A stretch of DNA of 64,000 nucleotides from Bedellia somnulentella (taxonomy: Eukaryota; Arthropoda; Insecta; Lepidoptera; Bedelliidae), in assembly GCA_963576735.1 (NCBI GenBank), contig OY755177.1, positions 17,112,001 through 17,176,000 on the forward strand. Reading direction: 5' to 3'. The notes under the pieces were generated by a model. It was not told where the DNA came from. It saw only the letters and a program-made list of their open reading frames with translations, and did not search any database. Position 1 is the stretch's first letter. The number at the start of each line of letters is the position of its first letter. Of the stretch, positions 9,843 through 19,845 are shown piece after piece. Both the position numbers and the translations under genes were made by a program.

Positions 9843-10162
9843 TGTTCAAGCCCTTCTTAAACACATGCAGTGACATCTCTGGGTCAATAGCTGCGAATCA
9901 ACGCCTGCGCAGCAAATCACAACCTTTCAAATTGTCACATAGATCATCGCATCATCGTCGACCAATCAACGCTATGTTTATGACGTGATCATTTAATATT
10001 ATTGGCTGAATTGTTCCCTCTCCCTTTATCCATAAATTTTGTACAATCATTCTATCTGAGAAATTACACGTTGCTTAACACTGAGGAGGAGTTTTAATTT
10101 ATCGCATATCTACAATAGCCAAAAAGGGAATTAACGAAGCGCACAACCCAGAGGCTTAAACA
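9843..10162 (+). repeat. BEL 5' LTR
   Basis: 320 bp, TGTTCAAGCCC at the start and GAGGCTTAAACA at the end. Base-for-base comparison by eye with 15830-16149 shows no difference. Confidence 0.95.
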
Positions 10163-10448
10163 TATTTTGGACCTTCAGAGCCATATTTATTGAATATCTT
10201 CAGCGAAATTTGGAAACACGCAAAATATATGGGACGAGAATACACGTGGCGGACTCATCGGAACATCATTGTGGTACGATCATCCTATTCCAATTCTCAT
10301 CCCATCATCTTCCTTGTGTTAAACCGTACTAAATTCGTGTTTCAGTATATTAAAAAGGTGCTAGTTTGTGTGTTGTCGCGGCCATTGCCATCCGCTGCAG
10401 TCTTCGCTAAATTAACTGTAAGTACTCCAGATTTCTTAAACCACCATA
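10163..10448 (+). other. BEL untranslated leader with possible primer binding site
   Basis: 286 bases between the 5' LTR and the gag ATG. The sequence TGGACCTTCAGAG from 10168 begins with TGG, as a site paired to a tRNA CCA end would, but it lies five bases after the LTR and I cannot assign the tRNA. A short open stretch here (10190-10465) has no recognisable content. Confidence 0.5.
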
Positions 10449-12992
10449 ATGTCTCTAACTCCTGATATGACAAACCCATCAGTATCTAGAAGCAAGTCAC
10501 CCGTAAAAACTGACCAACAGACCGACATTATTCGTGATCTTGTGAAAAAACGTGGCATCATTAAAGGCAAATTCACTCGGTTCTTTAATCATATAAATTC
10601 AATTGATAGCAGTAATTTATCAACGCAAACGAGAGTTGATCTTAAATTACGTATGCAAGGTGCCACTAGTCTTTTAGCTGAATTTAATTTGGTACAAAAT
10701 AAACTAGAAGAATATGTACCTGACCACGAGGTCGAAGGTCAGTTAATTGAACGAGAAATCTTTGAAAATTCGTACTACAGTTTACTTGCTAAAATTGAAA
10801 TAATGCTAAATAATGGTGCGGTCACTGAACATAGTAAAAACGAAAATGGATCTAGAATACATTCTGTGAAGTTACCAACCATTTCTATGCCTTCCTTTGA
10901 CGGATCTTACGATCATTGGTTAGAGTTTAGGGATACCTTTTTATCACTTGTGCATAATTCTACAGACATAAACGAAATACAAAAGTTTCATTACCTGAAA
11001 TCTTCCCTTAAAGGAGATGCTCAGCTTGTGATTGACGCCTTAGAGTTTTCTTCAAACAACTATTCGATTGCATGGGAATTATTACTCAATAGGTATAATA
11101 ACGATAGGTTGTTGATCCAAAATCACGTTAAGGCATTATTCAACATCCAGCCTATACCAAAGGAGTCCCCGTTGTTAATTAGAAAACTAATTGATGTTAT
11201 TTTGAAAAATCTACGCGCACTTAAATCTCTTGGTGAGCCGACAGAGTTTTGGCACACGTTAATCATTTATATAATTGTATCCAAGCTGGATAAAACCACG
11301 GAACGCGAGTGGGAACAGCATAAGGGCAATTTAATAGATAACCAAGACTCGACATTTCGGCTAACTGTTGATCACTTGTTAAAGTATCTCAGAGGCAGGG
11401 CAGACATGCTCGATACACTTAATTTATCACACACTACCACTACTAGCACACACAACTTTAAGAAAGCGAATCTTTCCCCTAATAAATCATTTTCGTTAAC
11501 GTCACACAATCTTCCTGTAAACAAGGCACCACCAACTAATACGCGTAATAATTTAAACAAAAAACAATGCGTAATGTGCAGTGCAAAACACCCATTGTAT
11601 TCGTGTAGTAAATTTATTGATGCGAATATTGACACCAAGTTAGATTTACTCCGTACGCACAAATTGTGTCATAATTGTTTGCGTCCTGGCCATACCCTTC
11701 AAGTTTGTAGGTTTGGGCCATGTAAAATATGTGCTAAAAAACATAATTCTCTGATTCACGACAGATCAGCTGACCGTTTAATCACTACGAACTCCGCGAA
11801 TAAACTGGTTCCAAGCGATGGCTTGCTCTCGTCTGCAAACAATATGACACCATTACAAAAACATAATTCTATTATCGATAGTGCACCAATTCATGTAAAC
11901 AACGCACACACGGAAAGCTCAATCGAAAGCAAGCCGCCTGAATCATTCTTACCTGTGTTACTCTCGACGGCCTTGGTTGAGGTTCAAGATAAATACGGTG
12001 CTATGCACATTGTTTGCGCGTTATTGGATAGTGGTAGCCAGCGGTCATTAATTACGAGAAGATTATGTAATTTGTTAGATTTAGAAATAATACAGTCCAC
12101 TCATGAAATTCGAGGGGTAGGTGATTCGATAGTGCAGTGTTCGGAAACATGTACTATTGATTTAAAATCCCGAATAGGTGTATATAACACACGCATTTAT
12201 TGTTATGTACTTCCGCAGATAACATCTACACTACCGCAGGTTCACTGCAAACAAAGCGTGCAGTGTGATATCCCTGACGGCATGTTTTTAGCGGATCCTA
12301 ATTTTTTCGATTTCAAAACAATAGATATACTATTAGGCGCAGATATGTTTTGGAATTTATTAAACAATGGCAGATTGAGGTTAAAAAGCGGTCCCTATCT
12401 GCAAGACACAAAGTTGGGCTGGATAATCTCGGGCCCTGTCCATACTACAAGCAATAGTGGGGGGGCTATCCAGTGCTACTTTACGCATGCGATTGAGACG
12501 CAATTAAAACAGTTTTGGGAACTTGAAGAGTTGCCTAAATCTGGGCCTATGCGCACTGATGAAGAGAATGCATGCGAGGAACATTACGTCACCACTACTA
12601 CGCGCAATAGTGACGGTAGGTTCTGTGTTCGCATTCCATTTAAACAGGATCCCAGCATATTAGGAGAAACGTTTCTTCAAGCAGAACGTAGATTTTATGC
12701 GCTAGAAAAACGAATAAGTCGTTTTCCCGAATATAAAAGATTATACCGCGATTTTATATTCGAATATGAGAAATTAGGTCATATGTCACGCATTTCAAAC
12801 TACGGGTCACCTCACTATTTTCTCCCCCACCATGGCGTGTTTCGTGAAAATAGCACCACAACCAAACTTCGCGTGGTTTTTGATGCTAGCGCCGCCTCTT
12901 CCACTGGTAAATCACTTAATGATTTACAGATGGTAGGTCCACCGATACATTGTTTGCTATTCTTTTACGCTTTAGGCAATATACTTACGTAG
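10449..12992 (+). CDS. BEL gag-protease and start of reverse transcriptase (847 aa, frame-broken pol)
   Basis: The ATG at 10449 opens 847 codons. Residues about 140-235 form the DUF1759 gag-like region (PTISMPSFDGSYDHW...). Cysteine clusters follow: CVMCSAKHPLYSC near 374, CHNCLRPGHTLQVC near 406 and CKICAKKH near 425, acting as nucleic-acid-binding knuckles. The aspartic protease active site ALLDSGSQRSL is near 523-533. RT begins near residue 775 (SPHYFLPHHGVF, LRVVFDASA, SLNDLQMVGP). After MVGPPI the frame runs into unrelated residues and a TAG at 12990. BEL elements normally have one long frame, so this is a mutation. The break is just before the RT palm. Confidence 0.93.
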   Translation: MSLTPDMTNPSVSRSKSPVKTDQQTDIIRDLVKKRGIIKGKFTRFFNHINSIDSSNLSTQTRVDLKLRMQGATSLLAEFNLVQNKLEEYVPDHEVEGQLIEREIFENSYYSLLAKIEIMLNNGAVTEHSKNENGSRIHSVKLPTISMPSFDGSYDHWLEFRDTFLSLVHNSTDINEIQKFHYLKSSLKGDAQLVIDALEFSSNNYSIAWELLLNRYNNDRLLIQNHVKALFNIQPIPKESPLLIRKLIDVILKNLRALKSLGEPTEFWHTLIIYIIVSKLDKTTEREWEQHKGNLIDNQDSTFRLTVDHLLKYLRGRADMLDTLNLSHTTTTSTHNFKKANLSPNKSFSLTSHNLPVNKAPPTNTRNNLNKKQCVMCSAKHPLYSCSKFIDANIDTKLDLLRTHKLCHNCLRPGHTLQVCRFGPCKICAKKHNSLIHDRSADRLITTNSANKLVPSDGLLSSANNMTPLQKHNSIIDSAPIHVNNAHTESSIESKPPESFLPVLLSTALVEVQDKYGAMHIVCALLDSGSQRSLITRRLCNLLDLEIIQSTHEIRGVGDSIVQCSETCTIDLKSRIGVYNTRIYCYVLPQITSTLPQVHCKQSVQCDIPDGMFLADPNFFDFKTIDILLGADMFWNLLNNGRLRLKSGPYLQDTKLGWIISGPVHTTSNSGGAIQCYFTHAIETQLKQFWELEELPKSGPMRTDEENACEEHYVTTTTRNSDGRFCVRIPFKQDPSILGETFLQAERRFYALEKRISRFPEYKRLYRDFIFEYEKLGHMSRISNYGSPHYFLPHHGVFRENSTTTKLRVVFDASAASSTGKSLNDLQMVGPPIHCLLFFYALGNILT

Positions 12993-15847
12993 CCTGTAGC
13001 GACATAGAAAAATTCTATAGGCAGTGTTTAATAGCGGAAGATCAACGTGATCTACAATTAATATTATGGCGAGACGACCCCAACCTTCCATTAAGCATTT
13101 ATAGATTAAATACTGTAACTTATGGTACAGCCTCCGCACCATTTCTTAGCGTAAGATGTCGTAAACAACTTGCACTTGAGTGTAAGGACCCAGGAGCTCG
13201 TAGGATCATAGAACAGGACTATTATGTAGATGACATGATAGTGAGCCTAGATGATAAAGATGAATTGTTAAGACTATGTAAATCGGTAGCTGAAACTTTA
13301 CAGTCGGGTTGTTTTCCTCTTAGAAAGTGGATATTTAATTTTGAAACCGACTTTGCAATTCAATCGTCCGAACCAAATAAGCAGCTATCTTTCGGTGAAA
13401 ATACTAATACTAAAACACTAGGCCTAGGTTGGTGTCATTCAAGCGATGAACTTTGTTTTAATACACAAATAAAAGGTAATGACAATAATGTCACTAAACG
13501 CATAATCTTATCTAAAACGTCACAAATATTTGATCCGTTAGGTTTGCTAAGCCCAGCTATAATCATTGCAAAGGTTTTACTTCAGAAATTATGGTTACTG
13601 AAAATAGATTGGGACGACGCGCTGCCCGCCGACGTCGCGCTAGTATGGAACCGGTTTGTTATTTCTCTGTCCGCGCTCAACAAGATACGCGTGCCGCGCC
13701 ACATCGCGTGCAGCCGGCCAATCACTATCGAGTTACATATTTTCAGCGATGCTTCGAATTTAGCTTACGGGACTTGTTCTTACATTCGAACTATCAATTC
13801 CGACGGATCCATACACGTTTGTTTATTGTGTTCAAAGGGTAAGGTTGTGCCGCTAAAACCGGTAACTATACCTAGACTCGAGTTATGTGGGGCCGTGTTA
13901 AGCGCTAGACTTTATAAAAGAATATGCGACTCACTAAACCGTAAATTCGATAACGTAATGTTTTGGACAGATTCTACAATTGTACTAGGATGGTTGCGTA
14001 TGGCTCCGAATATGCTCAAGACTTTTGTACAAAATAGGACAGCAGAGATACTAGAACTTACGGACCAACTCCCATGGCGACATGTCAGTGGCAAAGAGAA
14101 CCCGGCCGATTTATTATCACGCGGTGTCGACCTTGATACTCTTAGTGACTGTACGCTTTGGTGGAAGGGACCGGACTTTCTTCATGACCCTTCATTCACA
14201 TGCGAAGCGGTTCAATTGGATGTCTGGAGTAATGATGAACTCGGATCGTTACCAGAATGTAAATCAGTGGTCATGTCCTGTACGAAAGATGATATTTCAG
14301 AATCATCACTATTTCCATTTCATAGATATTCTCAATACAATCGAATGCTACGAGCTGCCGCCTACATGTTACGATATATATATAATACACGCAATAGAAA
14401 TGATAAGCGCACGGACTATCTTACTATTCACGAATTAAAGATAGCAGAGAATACATTAGTACGGCTGTCTCAATTAGAATCGTTTCACAAAGAATATTTA
14501 ATTATATCTAAGGGTAAGCATCTTATAAGTAAAAATTCTCTATCAAAGTTTAATTTATTCATAGATGACAATAAAATATTACGAGTTGGCGGTCGTTTAG
14601 ATAACTCAACGGAATTCAGTTATGAAAAGAAACACCCAATTCTACTAGATTGCAAACATCCGTTCACTCGATTATTATTCAGGTTTGAGCACTTACGATT
14701 ACTACATGCGGCACCTCAAGCCCTGTTGTTTCAGATTCGTGAGTCTTGGTGGCCTGTAAATGGTAGAAATCTAGCTAGAAAGGTAGTGCATGAGTGCGTC
14801 ATGTGCAGGCGAGTTAAGGGTCGTACTTTGACTCCTTTAATGGGTAACCTACCCAGCCAACGGATTACTCCTAGCTACCCTTTCATGACTTGTGGTGTGG
14901 ACTATGCGGGTCCAATACTAATTCTTAATCGCAAAGGAAGAGGTGGTAAACTCACAAAATGTTACATTTGTTTATTTGTTTGTTTCACGACGCGTGCCAT
15001 ACATTTGGAACTAGTAAGTGACCTATCCACCGACGCTTATTTATTAGCATTAAAACGATTTATTTCACGTAGGGGTAAACCAAATGAGATTTTCTCTGAT
15101 AATGGGAGAAATTTTGTTGGTTTAAAAAATGAGTTCGATAATTTTATTTCTAATTGCAGTAAAGACATATTAGAATTTGCTATTAGTCAAAGTATAAAAT
15201 TTTCCTTTATCCCTGTATATGGAGCACATATGGGTGGTGAATGGGAATCTGGAGTGCGCAGCTGTAAATATCATTTACGCCGTATAGTCGGAAATGCACA
15301 CCTTACATTTGAGGAACTTAGTACAGTTTTAACACAGATTGAAGCAGTCCTTAACTCCCGACCTCTAACGCCTTTATCTTCAGATCCATCCGATTTTCTC
15401 CCTCTCAGCCCCGCACATTTCCTTATTGGTCGACCGCTTACATCACCAGCCTCCGAGAATATCATTGAAGTACCTGCACATCGGCTCTCACGGTATCAGA
15501 GAATAGAACAGATACGCCAACACTTCTGGTCCCGCTGGTCGAACGAATATATCTCGGAGTTACAGATTCGAACTAAATGGAGAGAGTACAAAGATGAACT
15601 ACAACCAAATACGCTGGTCATTATAAAGGACAACCATCTACCACCGCTAAAATGGCAGATGGGCCGTATCCTTCGCACTATACGAGGTAAAGATGGTATT
15701 TCGAGGGTTGCTGACATTCAGATGGCATCTAAAGTTATACGGAGAACGTACACCAATATCTGTCCTCTTGTGGAGCCTGAAATCGCAGATCAAATTGGAA
15801 CGAGCGGAGTAGTTCCAAGGCCGGGAGTATGTTCAAGCCCTTCTTAA
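12950..15847 (+). CDS. BEL reverse transcriptase, RNase H and integrase (965 codons, second frame)
   Basis: This frame continues pol; it has no ATG near its start (TTG at 12950), so it is a displaced continuation and not an independent gene. Marks in order: FYRQCL and the RT catalytic YYVDDMIVS near residues 87-95; RNase H FSDAS (265), RLELCGAVL (310), FWTDST (338), ENPADLLSRG (383); integrase zinc region HLRLLH...CVMC (580-620) and catalytic D, D, E in GVDYAGP (649), FSDNGRNF (716) and GGEWE (764); DUF5641 at the end (LKWQMGRI...PRPG). The stop at 15845-15847 lies 18 bases inside the 3' LTR. Relative to the preceding frame the shift is -1, and family alignments would place about seven missing bases at the junction. 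Confidence 0.93.
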   Translation: MFAILLRFRQYTYVACSDIEKFYRQCLIAEDQRDLQLILWRDDPNLPLSIYRLNTVTYGTASAPFLSVRCRKQLALECKDPGARRIIEQDYYVDDMIVSLDDKDELLRLCKSVAETLQSGCFPLRKWIFNFETDFAIQSSEPNKQLSFGENTNTKTLGLGWCHSSDELCFNTQIKGNDNNVTKRIILSKTSQIFDPLGLLSPAIIIAKVLLQKLWLLKIDWDDALPADVALVWNRFVISLSALNKIRVPRHIACSRPITIELHIFSDASNLAYGTCSYIRTINSDGSIHVCLLCSKGKVVPLKPVTIPRLELCGAVLSARLYKRICDSLNRKFDNVMFWTDSTIVLGWLRMAPNMLKTFVQNRTAEILELTDQLPWRHVSGKENPADLLSRGVDLDTLSDCTLWWKGPDFLHDPSFTCEAVQLDVWSNDELGSLPECKSVVMSCTKDDISESSLFPFHRYSQYNRMLRAAAYMLRYIYNTRNRNDKRTDYLTIHELKIAENTLVRLSQLESFHKEYLIISKGKHLISKNSLSKFNLFIDDNKILRVGGRLDNSTEFSYEKKHPILLDCKHPFTRLLFRFEHLRLLHAAPQALLFQIRESWWPVNGRNLARKVVHECVMCRRVKGRTLTPLMGNLPSQRITPSYPFMTCGVDYAGPILILNRKGRGGKLTKCYICLFVCFTTRAIHLELVSDLSTDAYLLALKRFISRRGKPNEIFSDNGRNFVGLKNEFDNFISNCSKDILEFAISQSIKFSFIPVYGAHMGGEWESGVRSCKYHLRRIVGNAHLTFEELSTVLTQIEAVLNSRPLTPLSSDPSDFLPLSPAHFLIGRPLTSPASENIIEVPAHRLSRYQRIEQIRQHFWSRWSNEYISELQIRTKWREYKDELQPNTLVIIKDNHLPPLKWQMGRILRTIRGKDGISRVADIQMASKVIRRTYTNICPLVEPEIADQIGTSGVVPRPGVCSSPS

Positions 15848-16149
15848 ACACATGCAGTGACATCTCTGGGTCAATAGCTGCGAATCAACGCCTGCGCAGC
15901 AAATCACAACCTTTCAAATTGTCACATAGATCATCGCATCATCGTCGACCAATCAACGCTATGTTTATGACGTGATCATTTAATATTATTGGCTGAATTG
16001 TTCCCTCTCCCTTTATCCATAAATTTTGTACAATCATTCTATCTGAGAAATTACACGTTGCTTAACACTGAGGAGGAGTTTTAATTTATCGCATATCTAC
16101 AATAGCCAAAAAGGGAATTAACGAAGCGCACAACCCAGAGGCTTAAACA
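15830..16149 (+). repeat. BEL 3' LTR
   Basis: 320 bp identical by eye to the 5' LTR. A short purine-rich tract (AAGGCCGGGAG, about 15817-15827) precedes it and may be the polypurine tract. It contains the last codons and stop of pol. Confidence 0.95.
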
Positions 16150-16154
16150 GTTAT
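16150..16154. repeat. Target duplication GTTAT, right of BEL element
   Basis: Matches 9838-9842. Removing 9843-16154 restores a continuous Family A reading across the junction, which confirms the insertion boundary. Confidence 0.9.
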
Positions 16155-16190
16155 TGAAAAATAAAACTTGTCCAACACTCTACTGAAAAT
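16155..16190 (-). repeat. Family A copy split by the BEL element, right part
   Basis: A short continuation (TGAAAAATAAAACTTGTCCAAC) of the unit at 9731-9842, after which similarity fades. Confidence 0.6.
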
Positions 16191-16317
16191 CTCTTGTCTT
16201 TTTTCGTTTCATATAGACCTGCCCAATCGCCACTTTATCCATCATGGTGATTTCCCCCGCACGCGATTTGTTAAGATGCTCCCAATAGATGTGGGATTAC
16301 AATTTTTCTCCTTCCAA
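16191..16317. other. Intronic DNA, nothing recognised
   Basis: No frame or repeat. Confidence 0.3.
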
Positions 16318-16445
16318 ACTCACCTCTAAAATATTAATCGGGCTCAGAGATGGGGGTCATCTCCTAGAGATGGGGTTAGGAGGTGGCGGCGGCTCGGGCG
16401 GAGATCAGCCACGTACATCAGCTTCCTCTCCATCTCACTACATCT
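16318..16445 (-). pseudogene. Truncated copy A of V-ATPase exon 2
   Basis: Matches the 3' two thirds of exon 2 (from about SEMERKL to the donor side, INILE), with small indels that break the frame. The donor GTGAGT is kept; the acceptor and first 14 or so codons are missing. It sits about 930 bp downstream of the true exon in a tandem unit with copy B. Confidence 0.8.
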
Positions 16446-16604
16446 CCTTACTTCATTAACTAATTAATGGCGCGATGTAGGATATGAGAGATTCGCCGCT
16501 TGTGTGCGTGTGAGTCCGCTTATGCGCATGAGATTTCGTTTGATATCGCTGATTAGAAGACGCAACAGATTTTCTCATTCTTAATTCACCTAAGCTAAGC
16601 TGTT

Positions 16605-16758
16605 TAGTGTCGGTTAAAAAAGCACTTACCATTTTTTCACTTACCACAAAGGAAATTTATTTTACAATTCTTTCCCAACTTAACTACTAAAATTGGCTGA
16701 TGAAATAATAATTTCCCTTTTTTGGATTAAAAGCCGTGAGTATATGTATCAATGTAAA
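16605..16758 (+). repeat. Family A copy inside exon-2 duplication unit 1
   Basis: AGTGTCGGTTAAAAAAGCAC to AGCCGTGAGTATATGTATC, with an internal deletion. It shares its flank with the copy at 17040-17240. Confidence 0.75.
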
Positions 16759-16759
16759 C

Positions 16760-16890
16760 TGACCTCTAAAATATTAATCTGTCTAGGGCTCAGGTTCCTA
16801 GAGATGGAGTTAGGCCATGGCGGTGGCTCGGGCAGCTCTCCCGCCACGTACGTCAGTTTCCTCTCCATCTCGCTGCATCTCCTTACTTCA
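16760..16890 (-). pseudogene. Truncated copy B of V-ATPase exon 2
   Basis: Second partial copy, closer to the true exon than copy A (the shared CCTCTAAAATATTAATC mark is at about 16323, 16764 and 17251). The donor is GTCAGT. It lacks the acceptor side. The sequence after each of copies A and B is also shared (GGCGCGATGTAGGATATGAG), and each unit carries its own Family A copy, so duplication came after that insertion. Confidence 0.8.
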
Positions 16891-17039
16891 CTTACTATTT
16901 AATGGCGCGATGTAGGATATGAGAGAGACTGCGTTAGTGTGCGAGTAAGTCCGCATATACGCATGAGATTTCGTTTTATATCGCCGACCAGAGGTCGCTT
17001 TAGAATTTCTTATTCTAAACTCACCTAAGCTAAGTTGTT

Positions 17040-17240
17040 TAGTGTCAGTTTAGAATAGCACTTACCATTTTTTCCAACGGTGTCATGAGAGGCGACTTAG
17101 GGAATTGGGGCTTTTTAAGTGATTGTACGTCATAAACAAACTTTATTTTACAATCCTTTCCCAACTCAACTTCCGAAAGTGGCTGAAGGATTTCTAATTC
17201 CCCTTTTTTGGATTTGAAGCCATGAGTATTGTATCTATGT
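17040..17240 (+). repeat. Family A copy inside exon-2 duplication unit 2
   Basis: AGTGTCAGTTTAGAATAGCAC through GAAGCCATGAGTATTGTATC. It abuts the donor of exon 2 (17248-17243), so intron 2 starts almost directly in the tail of this retroposon. Confidence 0.78.
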
Positions 17241-17248
17241 AAACCCAC

Positions 17249-17416
17249 CTCTAAAATATTAATCTCTCTCGGACTTAGATTCCTAGAGATGGGGTTAGGC
17301 GGTGGCGGCGGCTCGGGCAGCTCTCCTGCCACGTACGTGAGTTTTCTCTCCATCTCGCTGCATCTCCTCACTTCACTCACGTATCTTCGCTGGAAGTCGT
17401 TCACGTTGGGGTTGAG
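17249..17416 (-). CDS. Vha100: V-ATPase subunit a, coding exon 2
   Basis: Encodes 56 residues from LNPNVNDFQRRYVSEVRR to SPREINILE and follows exon 1 in phase 0. The LNPxVNxFQR..EVRRCxEMERKL block is a family hallmark of the N-terminal cytosolic arm. The acceptor is TTGTTCCAG and the donor is GTGGGT, a weaker form. After the conserved block comes a proline run (EPPPPPNP) where other family members have charged coiled-coil residues. It is the third and only complete member of a tandem triplication; the truncated copies are at 16318-16445 and 16760-16890. Confidence 0.92.
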
Positions 17417-17884
17417 CTGGAACAAACATTGTAAGTAAAAAAGTGCTGCCGTGATACAAAAAAAATACTAAAAAAAGGCCCCTACGTCAAATCTTAAAAC
17501 GATGATTCCCCGCGTAAAGAAATGGGTTATTGCTCTACACATTCGACTCAAGAAAGTCTTACAGCTTACAGTAATATTCCAGATTACTTTTCCTATTTCT
17601 TAGTCCAATGACCCCGATAGCTTATCAACACAAAAGACAGTTTACGAGTAACTAAGGAGCACGCAGAGAACGACAATATTCACACAATAGGACAATAAAC
17701 CGAAAGGGATCGTTCTATATTAACACGGAGTTGCTTGAATGATTGCTGGTTTTGCTGTTTGTGGGTGTACTTTTGTCAGATGCTTTAAATGACAACGAGT
17801 GAGTAGAATCTTTTTATAGGATATTCGACGCGACGCATGTGTCACTGTAAACTAATGCGCACAAGAATAATAAAGAAAAAAATA
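17417..17884. other. Intron 1 DNA, no gene
   Basis: AT-rich; nothing recognised beyond the exon 2 acceptor at its left end. Confidence 0.35.
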
Positions 17885-18243
17885 CATAACATAAACGTTC
17901 ACGCCGAATATCCCCGAAGGGGTTGGCAGAGGTACTAATACTTCTGAACATCACGTGACTTTGTCACCTGGTGTTCAGAGTACCCACGTTTTGCATGGAC
18001 AGTGTACTCACGTGATAGGGGGCAGGCCTATCGCCGTTTTGTACGAATACACTCACATGACTAAGTACAACTCAGCCATGTGGGTTTCCTCACGATGTTT
18101 TCCCTCACCGTTAACAACCATGATAAATTAACCACACATAAGTCTTTACAAAAGACAAATTGGTGTAGGCCCGACCCAGGATTTGAACACTAGTCGTTTG
18201 CACGATAACCGAGTGTTCTACCCACTGGGCTATCACGGTTGTC
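17885..18243 (-). repeat. SINE-B, near full length
   Basis: In reverse it shows the whole unit: tail (TAACATAAACGTTCACGCCG), hairpin (CCCCGAAGGGGTTGGCAG), body (CACGTGATAGGGGGCAGGCC) and tRNA-like head (GGATTTGAACACTAGTCG..CACTGGGCTATCACGG). Confidence 0.9.
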
Positions 18244-18847
18244 GGTATCAAAGAAAAAAATGTGTTTCAAAAACCTAATTACTTATTTAGACTCCAGCCG
18301 CTTATATCTTAACTTATACCGTCAAAATGATTTTGAAACAATAAATGTTAAATATACGTAGTCGAATTGAATTCACCGTCGACCCACTAGTTGTTTTCTC
18401 TCATTATCTGATATAAAAAAAACTTTGCAATACCATTTTTAGTTTCAAGATCAATGCTAATTTAACATAATCAAACCATAATAATCAATCAATGAGGGCT
18501 TGATCATCCTTATCTGACAATTCCAATCTCAAGAATATCGAGCGATGGATTACCAATATCCTAAAGGACAGTATTATGCTTGGCTCTTTATCGTTTTATT
18601 AAATAACTTGAACACTGTATGAGATACTTCTTAAAGTATAACTTTTATACGTCAATAATGGTGCACCCTATAATGCCGTTGAATGCAACTTAAATCACAA
18701 ACTTTCCTTCCCCCGTCTTTGTTACTTTTATTGAATCAATAAATAAATGTCTTTTTACAACGGAAAACTTTTGTAGTGAATTAGAAAATAACAGGATTGT
18801 CAGCAAGTCAAGAACTGTCTCTGTATTACTCAATTTCTACTTATTAG
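18244..18847. other. AT-rich intron 1 DNA, no gene
   Basis: 600 bp with nothing I can name. Confidence 0.35.
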
Positions 18848-19093
18848 ACATACATACATACATATACTTAAGGCCATAAATCCTAAAAAGGGGTAGCCAG
18901 AGCTTTAGAGTTGGAAATTCTTCAGCCACATTTGGAAGTTGATGGAGGACGAGATGGTAGAAATAAAGTATGGTCGGTGGTCGGTCTCCAACCGCATCGC
19001 CCAAAATCACTTTAAAAAGCCTCATGCTCAGTCGCCTCTTAGGATATCCATAGGTAGAATGGGATGGTGACATTCTGAGCTGGCACTACAAGG
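18848..19093 (-). repeat. Family A copy
   Basis: Full span from CATACATACATATACTTAAGG to TGGCACTACAAGG, moderately diverged. Confidence 0.85.
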
Positions 19094-19334
19094 CACACTT
19101 ATTAGACTTTATAACAATAAAAATAAAAGAGGAAGAAATTTCCAAAGCCGACAGTACTAGCTTAAATAATATACGATTCGCTGAATTGTCAGCGACACTC
19201 GAATGGAGGTGCGACGTCATAAAATCAATTGGCTCACAAAGTAGTTATCGCTATACATATAGTATAACTTTCTTGAACAATTTTATTTGTATGTATTACT
19301 TGTAAAAGATTTATAAAGCCAATGTTATGTTAGT

Positions 19335-19520
19335 ATAGGACAAACTTGGAGGACACATTTGGACCAAATAGCGAGTGAGCTCAAAAAGGCAGCCGTCCGA
19401 AGTATGAAGAAGTAAAGATAGTATGAGAAGATTGATGGATGTAAACGAAGCTAGAAAGGTTTGTCAGGATCGTACAAAGTGGCCCAATGGGGACTAATGG
19501 CGTGAGTATATGTATGTATG
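19335..19520 (+). repeat. LINE-E 3' end fragment
   Basis: Codes in pieces for the LINE-E C terminus (GGACACATTTGGACCAAAT; GATGGATGTAAACGAAGC; GTTTGTCAGGATCGTACAAAG) and ends CCCAATGGGGACTAATGGCG plus GTGAGTATATGTATG. About 20 bp before the hairpin are deleted. Confidence 0.82.
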
Positions 19521-19527
19521 TGTTTCT

Positions 19528-19845
19528 TGTTTACTGCTTCCGTGGTCTCGCGGTTAAGCGCTTGGTTTCAAGTACGGAGGTCTTGGGTTCGATCCCCGGG
19601 GGGTGGTAACTACTTAACCCAGTCTGGAAGGATTTTGCAGGTTTGAATCACCTGTTAATCCGAAAATTAAGATGATTCCGTGCTTCGGAGGGCACGTTAA
19701 GTTGCGGTCCCGGCTACTATTATGGTAATAGTCGTTAGTCTGCCAACCCAATTGGCCAGCGCGGTGGACTATGGCCAAATCGCCCTATATAGGGTAGGCT
19801 CGAGCCCCTTGGTGGGGACATATATGGGCTGAGAGAAGATTACTT
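19528..19845 (+). repeat. SINE-C, full length
   Basis: A tRNA-like head (CCGTGGTCTCGCGGTTAAGC for the A box, GGGTTCGATCCCCGG for the B box) is followed by a body of about 230 bp ending GCTCGAGCCCCTTGGTGGGG and ACATATATGGGC. The CCCC..GGGG hairpin near its end is distinct from that of Family A. Confidence 0.85.

Larger units (their letters stand above)
9843..16149 (+). mobile_element. BEL/Pao LTR retrotransposon, 6307 bp, in V-ATPase intron 2
   Basis: Complete structure: a 320-bp LTR starting TG and ending CA, a leader with a TGG at 10168 that may start the primer binding site, gag-pol frames, and a second LTR. The LTRs read as identical, so the insertion is recent. Domain order (DUF1759 gag, zinc knuckles, aspartic protease, RT, RNase H, integrase, DUF5641) is that of BEL/Pao. 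It lies antisense to the host gene and inside a Family A copy. One frame break in RT makes this copy probably unable to make a full polyprotein. No envelope-like frame is present. Confidence 0.96.

Noticed and set aside
10190..10465. Small gene in the BEL leader
   Set aside because: No ATG-led frame with known content; it overlaps the gag start and appears to be chance.
12940..12992. Programmed -1 frameshift between the two BEL frames
   Set aside because: No canonical slippery heptamer in the overlap, BEL/Pao elements usually carry one continuous frame, and the downstream frame has residues missing at the junction as after a small deletion.
13591..13842. Arginine-rich overlapping open stretch within pol
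   Set aside because: A shadow frame of the RT/RNase H coding region.
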